From Plecoglossus altivelis (taxonomy: Eukaryota > Chordata > Actinopteri > Osmeriformes > Plecoglossidae), in contig BROE01000007.1 in NCBI GenBank assembly GCA_036571765.1, forward strand, positions 1,581,895 to 1,645,894: DNA of 64,000 bases, read 5' to 3'. The notes under the pieces were generated by a model. The model saw nothing but the letters and a program-made list of their open reading frames with translations. It did no database searches and was not told the DNA's origin. Positions 46,825 to 61,568 of the stretch are shown here, in pieces (the first letter of the stretch is position 1; the number at the start of each line of letters is the position of its first letter). The position numbers were made by a program, and so were the translations under genes.

Positions 46825-49800
46825 CTGGGCAGAAGAGGAGGAAGGTTAGTCTCTAACCTCTGACCCAACACACAGGACCCAGTTCCCACACAGACCGCAC
46901 ACAGACAGCGGTATACAGAACCTCCCCTTCACGTGTTGCCTAAATATGTTATGAATGTACTGAACAGGGCTCTGCTGAGCTAACGAACATGGCTCAATAA
47001 ATCAATGAGCCGACTGGAGACTGGATTAGCCAACGAGTCTCGTCTTACCGGAAACCAATCGCAATTCACCTTGCTATTCCTCTGGGGCCTAGTCTGCTTA
47101 GCCACCCGCATCCCTACAGAGAGCGCACTAGCACGCACGCACAAACACACCCGCGCACACACATTTGGCGAAACCATATGCACACACACGCTTGTACAGA
47201 CACAGTACAAGCATGTCAAATGCAAGTGTATACATGCATGTCGACCTAACATGAAGATGGTAGATTTTGTCAGCCTTTGTCTGTGCACAAAAGCAAAAAC
47301 TACTCCCCATTATAAATACCAGCCAACCGAGCCATTGAAAAGCTTGTTTCTCGATGACAAAGCTGATCAAAGTGGTGTTTGTACAGGTGGTATTCATGAG
47401 TCACAGAACCTGATTTGAATACCAGTATGGCGAGGATCGGGAGAAATCAACACTGACGAGCAGCGCATCTACACCTCTTACATTTGCAATGATGCAAGAG
47501 GTAGCAGCTGCTGTTCACAGAGAACAGAAAGAGAAGGTGAGAAGGAGATAGATGGAGAGAGAGCGATGCTGGAGAGGGAGAAAAAAAGACTGACAGGAAG
47601 ACAGAGGAGAGAGGATAGGACAGACAGATAGCGGATGGTGACATCACTATGGAACATCACAGAACAGATTACTCTTTATGAAGTAGTCTAGTCAAGAAGT
47701 CTAGAGTCTGCATGAACTGTATACGTGTATGTACTTTAAGGCAAGACGGCCCCTAAAAGAGCACCAGTCTAAGAACCAGCGGCTGAATTATCTCACCCCC
47801 CGCTTGTTTCTGACCTCTTGGCCGCAAGCGGCGTGACGGGTCCCAGGCGGGACGACCTCGTCACACCTCCACGACGGATACGTGTCACGCTGCAGAGACA
47901 GACAATTACCAGGCAAACTTCATCCGGTGTTAACAAGCTGGGCATATCAATATTCATGTTGAGCTGTGCTGTGCTAGGTGACTCAAGAAATGCTGGGTTG
48001 TCCGGGCTGGAGAGTGACAGCACTCAACAGGGTCGCCGGTGTGCTGGATAACTAGTAGGACCAGAGGGAGAACATGCCTAGCCAGGGGTCTGGGGGGTTA
48101 TTATGCGTATAGATAGATCTGCTACTGATCCTGTCAACAGAGCCGAGACACTGGTTAGGTGGCACCAGTCCCCCAGGAAACAAGAACGACCCTGATATCA
48201 TGTCATATTCCCCTGCTTTATCTTGTGTGCATGTGTTCCCCCCCCCCCATGTGTCCAAGAGTGTATGTGTCAGGTCCCTGGTGTCTTGTCAGTAAGATCA
48301 TTATCTGTGTGCGTATGGATGAGCTCACCACGAGGGTGTGTGTGTTTATTTCCATGTATGTCTCAGACTAGAGACACTGACGTCAGTCGACTACCCCCCC
48401 ACCCTCACACTAGGGGGAGAGCAGATTAAAAGAGATGAGAGCAAGTGCACTTTAGTTAGTAATACGGTGCCCAGGATGAGATGGTGATCAGGTTCAAGCA
48501 GATTAAAGTTTAGGAGATTGAAAGGTGAAGGGGAGAAAGTTTTACAGATGCAGAATAAAGCAAATCTTTCTCTGATAAAGTGTGGCAGAACACCACAGGC
48601 AGAAAAGAGGGGAAAAGAATGAGTCTGGCTTGTAGATAAAAATGAGTTTGATTAAAACGGCTGCGTTGTTCTTCTCTATTTCGGAGCTCCCTCGAGCCTT
48701 GAAAAGACACAAACACTGTGAAGAGGAGGAGTATAAAGAGGAGATGAACAGGGAGCTAAGAGACCGGAAGAGAGCAATCCAGCCGGGTGGATTCGAAGGG
48801 GATGGAATCACAGCCAAAGTGGGATCTGTGTCTTTTTGCATGTTGTCATGGTGATCTCCTAACGGTATCTTGCCTGGGCTTTAATGGGCTTTATTTTCAG
48901 TGACGGTGAGTCTGGAGACAGTTGGATGTAAGCTGAGGGGGGCACCATTTAACCCTGCAAGCCCCTCCAATGCACACTGGCATGGCTATTATAACTTTCA
49001 CTGAGAGCACAGGGACGAAATGCATAAATGAATGAATGAATGAATGAATATATACATACATAAAAAAATAAAGCTTATGTGTAGCCTTAGGGAAACTAAA
49101 TGACAACACATTCTTTCCCAAGATCCTTCCTGCTTAATAGGGTGACAAGAGGAGGGCATTATGATAGGCTGCCCCTACCAGGAAGCCCAGTTGTGTCTTC
49201 CGCCTCTGAATATAATGATAAGAAAAATAAGAACAATTTATTTTAACTGTAAAGAGTCTTTCTTGCACTCACAGTGCAAATGTTCCTAAGAGGAAGCTGG
49301 TGATGATATACTCCAGAGAACATGTGAGTATGTGTGTGTCTTTAGTGTCAAATGTGTTGGGAAGGGCAAGTGGTTAGGGGGTACCAAGGAGGCTGTCTTA
49401 CTGAGCATGTGCGTGAGAATGTGTGTTTGAGATCTTTCCAGCAGGGAAGGTTGGCAGGACCGCAAACGAAAGACGAAAAGTGAGAAATGAATGGAGGCAT
49501 AGACTAATTTCCCCTCATGCTCGGGGCGCCAAGCCTTTACCCCAATCACATGCAACCTTCACACCCAACCGCCTACTAATGCTTCTATTCCGTTTCACAT
49601 GGCCCCCCAACCCCATGCAGAGTAGGGGAAAGTAGACCGAGGTTCTGTTGAGTGTGTGTGTGTGTGTGTGCATAGGGGGGATGGGAGGCAGCCATAGGAG
49701 GCTTTGAACCAATAAGCCCCAGACAGTGAGAGGAGAGTGAATCATGTCGCCTGTGTCCCACCCTGACCTTTTGGACCAAGCAGTTACTGCTCCCTCTATC

Positions 49801-51820
49801 ATTCCATCTCTCTCATCTTCGTCAAGCTCTCTCCACCCCCATGCAACCATTTCTGTATTGCATCCGCATCAGTCCACCCTTCTTTCTGCCATCTTTGCAC
49901 TTCTCTTTCTCTTTTCTCTTTATTCACAGTTATTGGGCCATAACTCTCCCTCCCACTCCCCGATTTTGTCCATTTTTCTTTGCTCTTATGCCTTCCACTT
50001 TATTTCTCCTCCCTCTCGCTCACTTTCTCGTTTCTCTCCACCCTCGCCAGAGCCGGTACTCCAGTCTCCTTCTGGTGTGACAGATTGATTCTCACTCAGC
50101 TGGTTGTTGATGGAGAGAAGATGATGGCAGGAGTGCGGGAGAATAGAGGGATGGGAGGCAATACACTTCCTCAGTGGTAGACCAGTGGCCAAGATATCAA
50201 GCAATGCTAACCAGAAAGAGGTAGCAGAGGGAGGGGAAGGAGATGGAGGTGAGGGGGATGGTTAGGGGAGAGAGAGTGAAAGGGAGGAAGGAAGAGAGGT
50301 ACATGTTGAGTTGGAGATACAGAGAGGGAGAGAGACAGATATGGAGATGGAGGGGGAGAATGGGATAGAGAGATGTAGAGAGATAGGGAAAGAAAGACAA
50401 AACAGAGGAAAGCAAAAGAGAAACTGGTATAAAATAAGTGGCCATTTATTGTCTAAGATTAGAATGACTTGTTGGATTTCAAGGACCGGAATGAGTGACT
50501 TGAGAGTGACTTGTGACAGTGTGATGACAGAACACAGAGTGGACGGTGTTCTGACAGGCCACATGTTTAACAGCTATGGTGCCCATTGAGGATCTAAGTA
50601 TATCATCATTTCTTCAATGCCACTTCTCAGCTGCAATTTTCTTTCCCCCTCCTTCTCTTTCCGTCAACCCCCCTGCACCCTCTCTCCCTCTCTCCCCCTC
50701 TCCCCCTCCCCCCCCCCCCCTCTCTCTCTCTCTCTCCTGGACAACGACAGGGGCTGGCTGGGCTCATTCTCATTCTGTCTGAGAGCGACATCGATGAAAA
50801 AGCAAATAAACAACCCCCAACCTTCCACCCCTCCCCTCCCCCCTCCCCCAATGCACACTCCCATGACATCGGAGGGGGCTGGTACGAATGGTGCGAGAGG
50901 AGGCCCTCTTAATTTCTTTCTCCTTTAATGAATCCCCGCCCATCTACTCTCCTCCCCTTGTGCCCTCCTTCTTCTCCTCACTGGCTCTCCAGTCCTCAGA
51001 CTGAGTGTTAGGGGCTGAGGAGAGGAGAGACATTGAACAGGCTGCAGCTGTTGTTGGTTTATTACCTGCCAAGGGAACACACACACACACACGTATGCAC
51101 ACACTTTCACATTGACACACTTACACGGAAAGAAAAACACTTGAACACACAAAGCACACGTATACTTGGGGGGGCCGGTGATGTGTGTAATGATGAACAC
51201 TCTAGAGGCATGCTCTACTCAACATCCTGGACAGCCATTACCTCAACCATATTTCTTGTCCCGATGCTTTCTCTCCATGTGTGTGTTAGTGTCTTATTAT
51301 TAAACACATGACAACCAAATAGCTCCATTATCATTGAAAAACATGGTACATGTCACGAATAACAGGGGATGATTCTCATAATTTCTAGTTGTAACAACAG
51401 GATGCACACACATTCAGCAGACAATGCAAGATATCCACTGACAGAAAAAGACCAAAGATGGTTTGGTGTCATGCAGAATGAACATATAGAATGTGGTTTG
51501 AGCTTAACTGTCTCCAAGCTGACGTGTACTGAAGGGTAATGATGGCTGTCAGAACTAGCCTAGCGTCCTGGCGGCTTAGTGGCCTTGCACTTCTAGAAGC
51601 CTAGCTAGCCAAGCTAGAAACTAGCTGCCTCTCTGTCGCCCTTTGGCAGCACAGACAGTAGTGAGGCCAGATTTTCCATGCTGCGGTGAAAGTCCCTAGT
51701 TAGAGCAGCTGCTGTTGCATGGTCTCTACAGAGAGAAGAGGAGAGAACCTCCAGATTGTCAACTGGTAACCAACGAGAGCAGACCAGCCCTGCACCCTCC
51801 GCCGACAGCTGCCTTGCCTG

Positions 51821-51833
51821 GTTACCTAGCAAC
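51821..51833. promoter_or_regulatory. RFX X-box motif (GTTACCTAGCAAC)
   Basis: The sequence matches the X-box consensus GTNRCC-N(0-3)-RGYAAC with a one-base spacer. A CCAAT-type motif (CCATTGGC) lies about 10 bases further on. Confidence 0.5.
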
Positions 51834-52156
51834 CCCAAGCTGCCATTGGCGGGGTGGCAGCTTCCTTGACAACAGGCGTCTGTCTGGAGCTTCTGACTGG
51901 TTGGAACTGGCCAAACGCTTTGAGTGGGAGCACCTTGAGGGGAATGCCAGTGTATGGACGCTAACCAGAACTCCCCTGCCCATTCCACTCCAAGTAGAGT
52001 TGTACGCGAGACAATGCACTTTAAGTCGGTGCATTTATATTTATCATGTGGATCTGCGTATGGGTCTGTGTGACGCAAGAGCAAGGGACGACAAGCATGT
52101 GGGTGCAAAGCAGTGTAATGAGCGCTCACACCCGCACGCGCACGAGCACGCGCGCA

Positions 52157-52160
<4 letters not shown>

Positions 52161-52207
<47 letters not shown>
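52161..52207. repeat. (CA)n microsatellite with CG-rich leader
   Basis: A pure CA run is preceded by CACGCG units from about 52131. Confidence 0.9.
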
Positions 52208-52214
<7 letters not shown>

Positions 52215-53659
52215 CAAACACCAGGGGAATGACTGTAGAGTAATAGACTTTATGCTTTAGGCATTTTGCACAGATGTGCTGACAGGTCACACAACACTGT
52301 GGCCTTTTATCCCTTTCTGCTGGCACACCTCCTGCACTGGGGCACTGTTCAGGGAGGGCTGCAATATGTCTTTGGAATTACACACAAATCTCGTACAGTT
52401 TTTGTTAGGGTGCGAGGTCACTACACAAAAACTAGTGGGTGAATGAGGTAAAGAGTTGTGGTATAATCCCCATTTGTTGGCAGTCCACTCCTTAACCCCA
52501 CCCCCACAAAAAAGGCTAGACTATACAAAGACCACTTGTCCTGTTTGTGCTCACCCCACCTCTGTCACTATCCGGCTGTCTGCCACAGCCCCACAAAGCC
52601 CTCCCTTTGCCAGGGATATGCCGGCGTGGCCTGCCCCCCATGCCTCCCTCCAGGTAACTGGCAGCCTTTGTGCTACCCAGGAAAGGCCCATACTATCCAT
52701 AAGACAAAAGTAGACATCGACCAGGGCTATGGCACATGCTCCCACTGGACCTCGCTCTCTCATCCTCTCTTTCTCTTTACCTCTTTTTTGTTCTTTCACC
52801 CTCTCCTTTGCTTTCTCCTACTTCCTTATTGCTCTAAAGGTGCAAGCCTAACAGATTATGCACAGCAAGAGGAGAAAACAAAACGAAAACACAAAAAACC
52901 TTGTGTTAGAACGCACAGGGTGACTGTCTAAAAGAGAACATTGTCGATCGACAACACACCCACCCACACACCAGCCCCTCACCTGCCTCCCTCCCCCACA
53001 CGCTGCACTTTATTAGATATTACAGTAAAAAAAAAAAAAAAAAGGAAACATGCTCCTTGCCTGGAAAATGTTGTCTCCACATTCTTCTGCTTAATAACTA
53101 CTCATGACAGCCGATAAAGAAAACAAGTAAAAACAAAACAATGCAAATTTCCAATTACACGAAGAAGAAGAAAAAAAGTGTGTCTCTCCAAATTAAAGTT
53201 GAGCTGTTTTTAGGGGGGTGGGGGGGATAAATCCAAGTCCTCTTCCTACAATCTTTTCCTCCCCCCCTCCCACTATTCACTCCTCTGCCCTCCCCTCTTC
53301 AGCTAAGAATGAGAGTTCAGCACAAGCCCACAGTTTGCCCCAGGCTGCATCATCTTAACACCCTCCAGTCCCTTTGAGAGAAAAGAGAGAAGCCATCACA
53401 CACACACATCCACTTTCTCCTCCCTCCCTCCCTCCCTCGTTCTCTTCCTTCTGTCCTTTCTTTCTTTTTCTTTCTCTCTTGAGCACAGAGACGAGCGCAG
53501 CCCAGCGATGGGACAGCAACACTGTCAGGCGAAGCTGTTGTCCCTTTTTAATCTTCCAGGAAGAGAAGCCAGTGGACGCGAAGTACGGAGGCAAAAACTC
53601 TCTCAGCTCTGTCTCCTGTTAGCCTGCAAAGCCTGGCCACTAGGTATCTCTTGCTCGCT

Positions 53660-53703
53660 TTTTTTCTTTCCTTCTTTCTCTCCTTCTTTCTTTCTTTCTT
53701 TCC
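53660..53703. repeat. (TTTC)n-like pyrimidine tract
   Basis: Imperfect CTTT/TTTC tetranucleotide repeats lie within a longer pyrimidine-rich stretch. Confidence 0.7.
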
Positions 53704-56700
53704 TCTTGTCTTCGTCTCCTTTGAAAACAGAGTTCTATCTTAAAGTGGTGGGAGAGAAGAGGAAAAAATGCTGGCGCAGATTTTTGGGAGTTGAGCTCGA
53801 ACGAGTCCTGTCTGTGTTCGCTGTGCACTCTTATCCCCCTCCCCTTTATTTTTCCCTCCCCTTTTTTGCTGTATTTGTTATCCAGCCTCCATAGTGTTTT
53901 AGGAAAGACTACCCATTTTCCCCCTCTCCCCTGCAGTCTCACCTCCCCCTCCTCTCCATCCTATGTTTCCTCCCCTACATCCCCACTTCATCAGCGCTTA
54001 ACAACCCCCGCTGTTTCCATGTTACCAGGCAAAAGGTTGGAATACTGACATGCAATCCACTACAATCCCAGCACGCACATGTGCTTGTGCACGTGCACAC
54101 ACATGCACTGGGAAACACACACTTTCACAGCAGAACAATGGAACATTCAGACCATTCCAGCAATAACACCAGGGGATGTAGGGCCATGTGTGTTTGGGTT
54201 CACACCAACAGGGAAGTCCTCAGATAGGGAGTGTGTTGGGTTCATAGCTTAGGCCCCAAAGGGAGAGGGGGGGGGGGCGACAGCCTGGGAGACTGACAGT
54301 TTAAACACAGGGGTGGACGCATGGGGGGGTTGGGGGGGTCCAAGGTCCAGGGTGGCTGACTAACTGCCTGTTTAGAATAACAATGCAGGGTAAACTCGGC
54401 TGTAATGACCAAGTTGCTTGCCCCAGACCACCTCACACACGTATATACCTCACCTCACCATCTGGTTGACGGGTGCGACCAATGGACAAAGAGTCTGGCT
54501 CCGTCACACGCTCAAAGCGATTATCCCAGACAGCAAAGTGAGGAGGTGGAACGGCCCTAGTGGTTAGCGTAGCTCAGTCGGGTGTGTGTGGGTACACCAG
54601 TGTGTTCTCCTTTGGATGTTAGGGACAGTGTTTGTTCTCATATCGTGTGCATGTGAGTGTGAATGGATGTGACTGTCATTTCTCGGTGGTTAGCGATCCT
54701 GCCATGCCCAGACACGCCATGTCATCTCACAGCCGACCATGGCATCCTGCACTGGCACATCTGACACAGCGTGACCATCAAAGACACCAGCAGACAGCCA
54801 GACAACCAGCCAGCTAGCCATCTAAACAATCAACCCCCCACACAGTCAACAAACTAGCTTTCAAGTAGCCTGAAAAAACAACAACCCATACAGCCAGACA
54901 ACCAACCAAGAAACCAGTATTAAAACAAGATAGCCAATTAATTAACTCAATAAAGTGGCCAGAAAAACCAGTCAGGAAACAGCTCTTCCTAAACCTCAGG
55001 GTGACAGTTGTATTTCTAGTCTGGCCTGCCTTAGTACGCCACTAGAGAACCTATAGGTGAGTCCAGCTGACTGACTCGCCATAGAGGTTAAATGACCAAT
55101 CGCTATCAAGCTCCTATGCTGAACCATAGAGTGCCAACCTCAATCGAACTCACAAGTCCCCTCCTCCGCTGTTCCCCAAGTGTAACTGACTAAGTACACC
55201 AGTACAAGAGCAGGCAGGTCGCAGCAGGCATCCTGTTCAGAGACAAGGCCGGGTACAACCTGCCTGACACTGCCAAGATTTTGCCTTCCGGATAGAGGTG
55301 TGTATGTGTGTGTGCATGTGTCCTCTCATATCGGTGCACTTTGATGGGGGCAGATAAACACTAATGAGAACAGATTGGAACAGCGGGCGCTCCTCTGACG
55401 GAGTGCGTCCAGATTTGGGCCAGCACCAGCACTCTGAGCTACATCTGTTCCTTCTTCAGCCCCAACGCACACTTGCCAGCAAATGTGCCTGAACACACAA
55501 ACGCACATGCAATTGGACTGCATACGTACACAGAATCAAAACACGCACGCAACACACAAACCCCCCTTTTTGTTCCTCTCCATCTCTCTGTCTAGCTTAG
55601 TTTTCATCTCCCCACATTCAGTCTTCTAAGCCGTGCCTGAGGTGAGGAGGAGATGGCCTCAGCAGCTCTGGGGACAGGGACTGACAGGGGGTACACATGG
55701 TGATATTCTTCCCTCGTGACTATCCCTCGTATTTTTATGGGGGAGAGTCAGTCCACTGATCTAGAGCCACCTGCGCTGGCAGCCAGGGTAAATAAGCCCT
55801 CTGGCTGGCATAACCTGCAACCAGCAACCCTACCCCCACGGCACCAAGCCCCCGATAATGGACCTGAGTCAACATCATCGTCTCCTTATCGCTTTCTTTT
55901 TTTTCCGACCTCCTCCTCCTTTTTCCACTCCTGATGCAGATATATAGGGATGAGGGATTGCGGTCGACGATGGCTAGAGCACGCTGGGGAGAATGCAAAT
56001 GAGTGGGGTTCGGCTGGGGGCTGGAGTGAGTGAAGCACGCAGAGGCGGGCTGGATTTGCACGTTGGTATGCCCCCCCCCCCACACACCTCTAGGCTGGCG
56101 TCTACAGCAAAAGGAACAGTTTGGCTCCGCACAGGGAGGGGAAAGGAACGGCCCTCATCTTTCATTTCAACCAGTGAAGGGAAGGAGAAAACAGCCCACC
56201 TAGGCTGACGTAGTCGTCCAAGAAAATGAGGCTTTTTGTTACCCCACTCCTTCAGCCCACGTGTACGCCCACCCGGCCTGGAGGCACGTTAAACTTGCAG
56301 AAACATGGGCATTACTGCCACAAACCCCAGCCCAGCTAAACAACTTTCTGCTGCACGCAAGCCCATGTGCCAACCCCTTCTTTTTCCCTCTCTTGAAAAA
56401 TAAAGAGAGTGACTGAGAGCAGTGTAGGGAAAAAAGAGCATTTCAGAGAAGAAAGCGAGAGGGAAAGAGAATGCAAGAGGAAGGAGGGAGTGTTGAAAAA
56501 GGATGGAGAAGGGGCTGGGTGGATTAGGTGCAGGTGAGCCCCAGATGTGGGGTCTCCTGGGGAAGGCTACTCTGGCAGTGTTAAGGAGGACTCGGTGCTC
56601 CCTTCTCACCCCCTTCTCTCTCCCTCCTCTCTTCTCTCCTTCCCTCCATTGTCTGGCTGAAGCCATCTGGTTTGGCTGAGAGAGCTGGGAGCCTCCATAC

Positions 56701-59570
56701 GCAACGCAGCAGTGTGGCAACTCGCGTGCGCGCGCAAGCGCGCGCACCCACGCGCACGCACCCACGCAGGCGTATTTGGGTGCACAAAGCACCCCCCTTC
56801 TCCAAAAGTTGTCACATGGCTATTAACCCATGTGAGCTCTGGGCCAGCTGTGCTCTATGATAATAAATCCACCAGGGTCCAGCGATCCCATCCATGGTGG
56901 GTCAGGCCTCACACACTCCACCGTGTCTCGTTACAGAGTGCTCTAAAGGACTGCCTCCACCACGCCAAAGCAGAGTTACAGCCACTTTCATCATCATAAA
57001 ACCCAACCCTCCCACCGAACCCCCCGACCACACGTCTTCTTCTTCTTCTGCCAGATGATATTTCACACCTCCTGTGGCCTTTGGGTTCTGGTCTGCCCCC
57101 CTGATTGTAATTGGAGATGGCCACATGATAAGCCACGCCATCCGCTCCCGTCCCACCTGAGCCTTAACTTCCTCCATCCTTCCTTCCTTGCTTGTTTCCC
57201 CCTCTTCCGTCCTAGCTTCCTCCTCTCCCTTCCTTCCTCCCTCCCTTCCACTCTCCAGTCTGTGAAAACTGCACAGGTAGATCGGGGTGAATCTGAAAGT
57301 CATTTTCTTTGCAACTTTTGTGTTTGTCTTATGTGGGGTAGGGCTGGATAGGCTGGTGCTTCTACCCCTTTTTAAACATATGGCATTATTGTTCAATCTA
57401 TGAGATGTATGCGATTGCTATCAAGCAACTGGATATATTTAAATGTTAATTGACTAAAGTCAACAATGGCACACAAACAAATGAAATGAAATTTGTTGTG
57501 TACAAACCCTAAATCCTGGTGGTTTCTGTCTCTATGACTCCAGGAGAGACCTCATTTTGGTGTCCTACATGCCTTTCTGAGCGCCGTTAAAAGGATTCCT
57601 AGGTAATTGTCTATCCAGAACTAGAAATGGGAAATGAGGGAAATGGCCAGAAACAGATACCGTTGCAATCATATAATGAGCAGTGTAGAGCTACATCTGC
57701 AAGCTTGTCTGCAAACATGCTAATGCCCATCATATCGGGGATAATTCATGAAGAGTTTCTCTTTTTTAGTTGTATTTATTTTAATTACGTTTTTTCTGCA
57801 GGGGTGACTCACATGTACTGCATGTTTCAATACGCTGAATCCCTGAGACATGGCGATGTACCAGAAAATAGATGGGGCTGTAGAGGAAAGCTGTTTTTGT
57901 CAACGCATCCGATATTAAAGCATTTTTGGGGGTTTGTTTGGTCTAAGGCATCATTGATTTGCCATGTGACTACAGATCCATGTCAGGCAGGGAAAAAAAA
58001 GAAAAGAAGAAAGACCCAAAGGAACAAGAAAGGGACCAACACAGCCCAGAGAACAGTGAGTGGATGTGAGGGAAGGGAGACCGCAACAAAAACCACAACC
58101 AGCCTCGTCCTCCTGTGTAGCAGCTGGCTGGTACAGCAAACAAGATGTTGCACCTGAGGTAACGCTCTAATGCTCTCTACTAACACCCCCCCCCCTTCCT
58201 CCCCAACCTTCTCTGGACATAAACGATAACAAACTCATTCTTTTCTTCCCTGCTTTCTCTCTCTCTTCCCCCACACCCTATTCTCACTTCCTTTTCACAC
58301 CATGAAGACAAAGTAAATATGTCAGGGAGGTGTAATACAAAGGCAAAGGGATATTTTTCTCTTCAATCCTTATGGGGGAGGGAAAAAAATGAAAATACGA
58401 GGTTGGCTGCATACTTCAGATGGCGATATTCAATATCCATGAGCTTTTTCATTTCACACTGATTAATAATTCAGGGTGACCTGTCCACCACAGAGAGAGA
58501 GCAAGAGGTGGAGAGGGAAAGAGGGAGAAAGAGAGAGGGCGGAAGAGAGGGAGGAAAGGAAATGGAGGGATGCGAAAGGAGAGAGGGTTGTGGAGATAGA
58601 GTCAGAGAAGGAGTGTGAAAGAGAGGGAGAGAGAGAGAGCAAGGGAGGGAGGGAGGGAGAAAAGAAGTGCGGGGGGCATGAGAAGCCTGGAAAGGCGTGG
58701 AGGGGTAGCTGTCTGTATTTGTGCAGGCAGCTGTTCTTCTGATAGAAACAGGAACCATTCTCTCCCTCTCTGAATAGAGCTGGGGGGGTGGGGGTGGTTG
58801 TGGCACTAATCAGTCGAGCGTTTGAGGACAGATAATTGAGGAGATTACATCAAAGGGGCCGCTATTATTTCTGCACAGTAGTAGACAAACAAGCGATTTG
58901 CTGCAAACAAAACAACCACAAACATCCCTGTTCCGGACTGCCACGTGTCTACAAATCGGTATTTCCCTGGACAATTCACAAGTCTAGTATGTAATGTATG
59001 TCTGTCTGCCTTTTCCTCTGTCTGTGTCTGTCTGTATGTCTGTCTATCTCTCTCGCTCTCTCCACACACACACACACACACACACACATATTTACATATA
59101 TGGTTTCAGGATATCCTGGAAACCCTTTTTGCAACTCTCTAGCCCTCCCCTGATTGCCAGTGATTCGTCATGATCTTTAGGGTGGGTGGATGGGTGTCTG
59201 TATCACTCTCTATGGCTCTCTCCCTCTCTCTTTTCCTCTCCATCATGGACTTCTAGTTCATCACCACCTGACCCCCTCCCACTAGTGCTAACTGGTATAG
59301 GGGTCCTTGTTCAGCTCAAGGGATATTTCCTATTTAGATGGCTTCATTGAGACTATTACTCCTCATGCTATCCTACACTGATAGGATAGAGAAGGATTAG
59401 CATTAAATAGAACAGAGTAGAACGCCAGTTTTTCAGTTATGGGAAAAAGTATTGTGAAAAAATATCATGTTTTCCTGTATTTTCCCCAGGGTGCAAACAA
59501 TGTATAGGTACGACACCATGGATCCACAGGCAACATTTACCAAGTTTTCTGAAGCACTACAATGTGCACA

Positions 59571-59572
<2 letters not shown>

Positions 59573-59652
<80 letters not shown>
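59573..59652. repeat. (CA)40 microsatellite, twice interrupted
   Basis: About 80 bases of CA with single CAGA interruptions. It is the longest dinucleotide tract in the window. Confidence 0.95.
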
Positions 59653-59656
<4 letters not shown>

Positions 59657-61555
59657 TAGTGGTGTGTACAGGGACTGCATTGAAGATATTTGCTTGTACC
59701 TATGAACACATAAAAATTCAACTTCAATTGAAATGGAAGAACTGACATTAAAGGTGAAAATACATGCTATACATATAACTGTAAATGTGACACTTTTTAA
59801 TTTATAACATCCCTTTTTTCCCCAATGGACCTTATGATTCGTTTATCAGGTGACTGTTGCTTTGGTGTAGCATCCTGTTTCTAGACACCCTTGCAGCACC
59901 AAACTTCAGTTACAGCACCTGTATTATACGAGGATGTGTGTGTGTGTGTGTGTGTTAAAGCCAGAGAGATCAGCCCTGCTGCCTGTAGATTCAGGTCACA
60001 AACATTTACACTTACACTCACAGATGGCTGTTGGGATTTCTCTTGTTTTAATCCCTTACCTATTTCTGGACAAGTAACATAAGGCAAGCCTCGGCAGTGA
60101 GCTCAAGCTACACATTACAACAAGACTCTTTTCCTCCTGTCTCATCACTCCTCCTACTCCCTATTTCCCCCATATACACCAACACAAGGAACATTCAAGG
60201 ATAGCACATCTGAATCAGTGGCAGCGGCAAACACCTGAGCATACCACTTCCATGCAAGGACAAGGGGACACGTTAAGCATGCGTCCTGATGACTGTCCTT
60301 TCAAACGTGGACTGGGGAAAATTAAAATCCCATCGAAGGCCCCCTGTGGGAACCATGAGCTCTGAAGGTTACATCACTGTCAAACTAGAGATGTAATTAG
60401 CCCCAAAAATACATATTCGGGAGAGCGGGATCTGAACAGTTTCAACCCCTTCGTTTTCACACGCGATACTGAACATGCTGATTAGCAGATCAACTACAAA
60501 CCAGGCAGATCCCATTTGTGGCGACCCCTGTGTGGGTCCCGACTCCCATCACCTTCGCTCCAATGCAAAGCTCCTCCCCTTCCCCTCCCCTGCCTACCCA
60601 GCCAGCCTCCTAAGGCTCTCTCCTGGAAAAAGCACATCTGAAGATGTTCTCGTGACACATGCCGGATTATCCCTAGTGCCTGGCTATGTGCACTTGTACA
60701 CAGATGGCTATCCCACCTAACTAATCTAGCTAGCACACCCGCACATACACACGCGTCAGCTAAGACGGCAGCTAGGCTGCTTCACGTGACGAGTACCGAC
60801 CTGCAGTGCTCTGAGGTACGCCACTGACGGACAACTCCATGGCCAATGCGAGAGCAGGCAGAACTGCAGTCTTCCTACATTGGGCAGAAGGAGAACTGCC
60901 GCCAACAAGGCTGGCCTGACCATTTAATGGCATTATTAATGCTACTTATGGCCTCAGCCAACCAAGAGAGGCCCACGGAAACGGAAGGGCCCTCCCACCT
61001 GGCGTCCAACATAAAGCCGGAGTAGAACATCTAGTACTAAATCTTTTGTTTGGAAAGTAGGAAAATATGACAATTCTAATAACATAGTAATATATATGTG
61101 AAATACATAAATGCATACTTGAATCTACTACAATGTTTTAATAATGTGTAGAGTTAGATATCTCCAGTATAGCGGGATAAAATTGATGTTGCTTCTTACT
61201 GGACACAACAAAAAACAACCGCTTTGGTGCACTCAAAAAGCAGCGTCACCTCATCAATATGCATGTTTGATCTTAAAACACAGTGTGTGTAACAAGAGAG
61301 ATTTTCAACAGCGTGATTGTCTTTACACAAAAAGGAAAACAATCTCTCGAGACGACGCTCAGAAAAAGACGCTGGTGTTTTCGTCAAGTGGCCTGTACAA
61401 ACACATTGCTATTTTCCCTCAATTCACTGACACAAACATGTGCACAATGCTAATTTCTCCGCGCAGGTCTCCCGCTCAGAAGCACTCTCTTTCTCACTCT
61501 CTGCCATTTCTTAAATGTGATGATAATCTTCTGCTGATTACCACCAAAACCTCTG

Positions 61556-61568
61556 GTTGCCTAGCAAC
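61556..61568. promoter_or_regulatory. Palindromic RFX X-box motif (GTTGCCTAGCAAC)
   Basis: A perfect inverted-repeat X-box with a one-base spacer, about 2.1 kb upstream of the end of the putative RIBEYE exon in plus coordinates, so downstream in the gene's sense. Confidence 0.55.
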
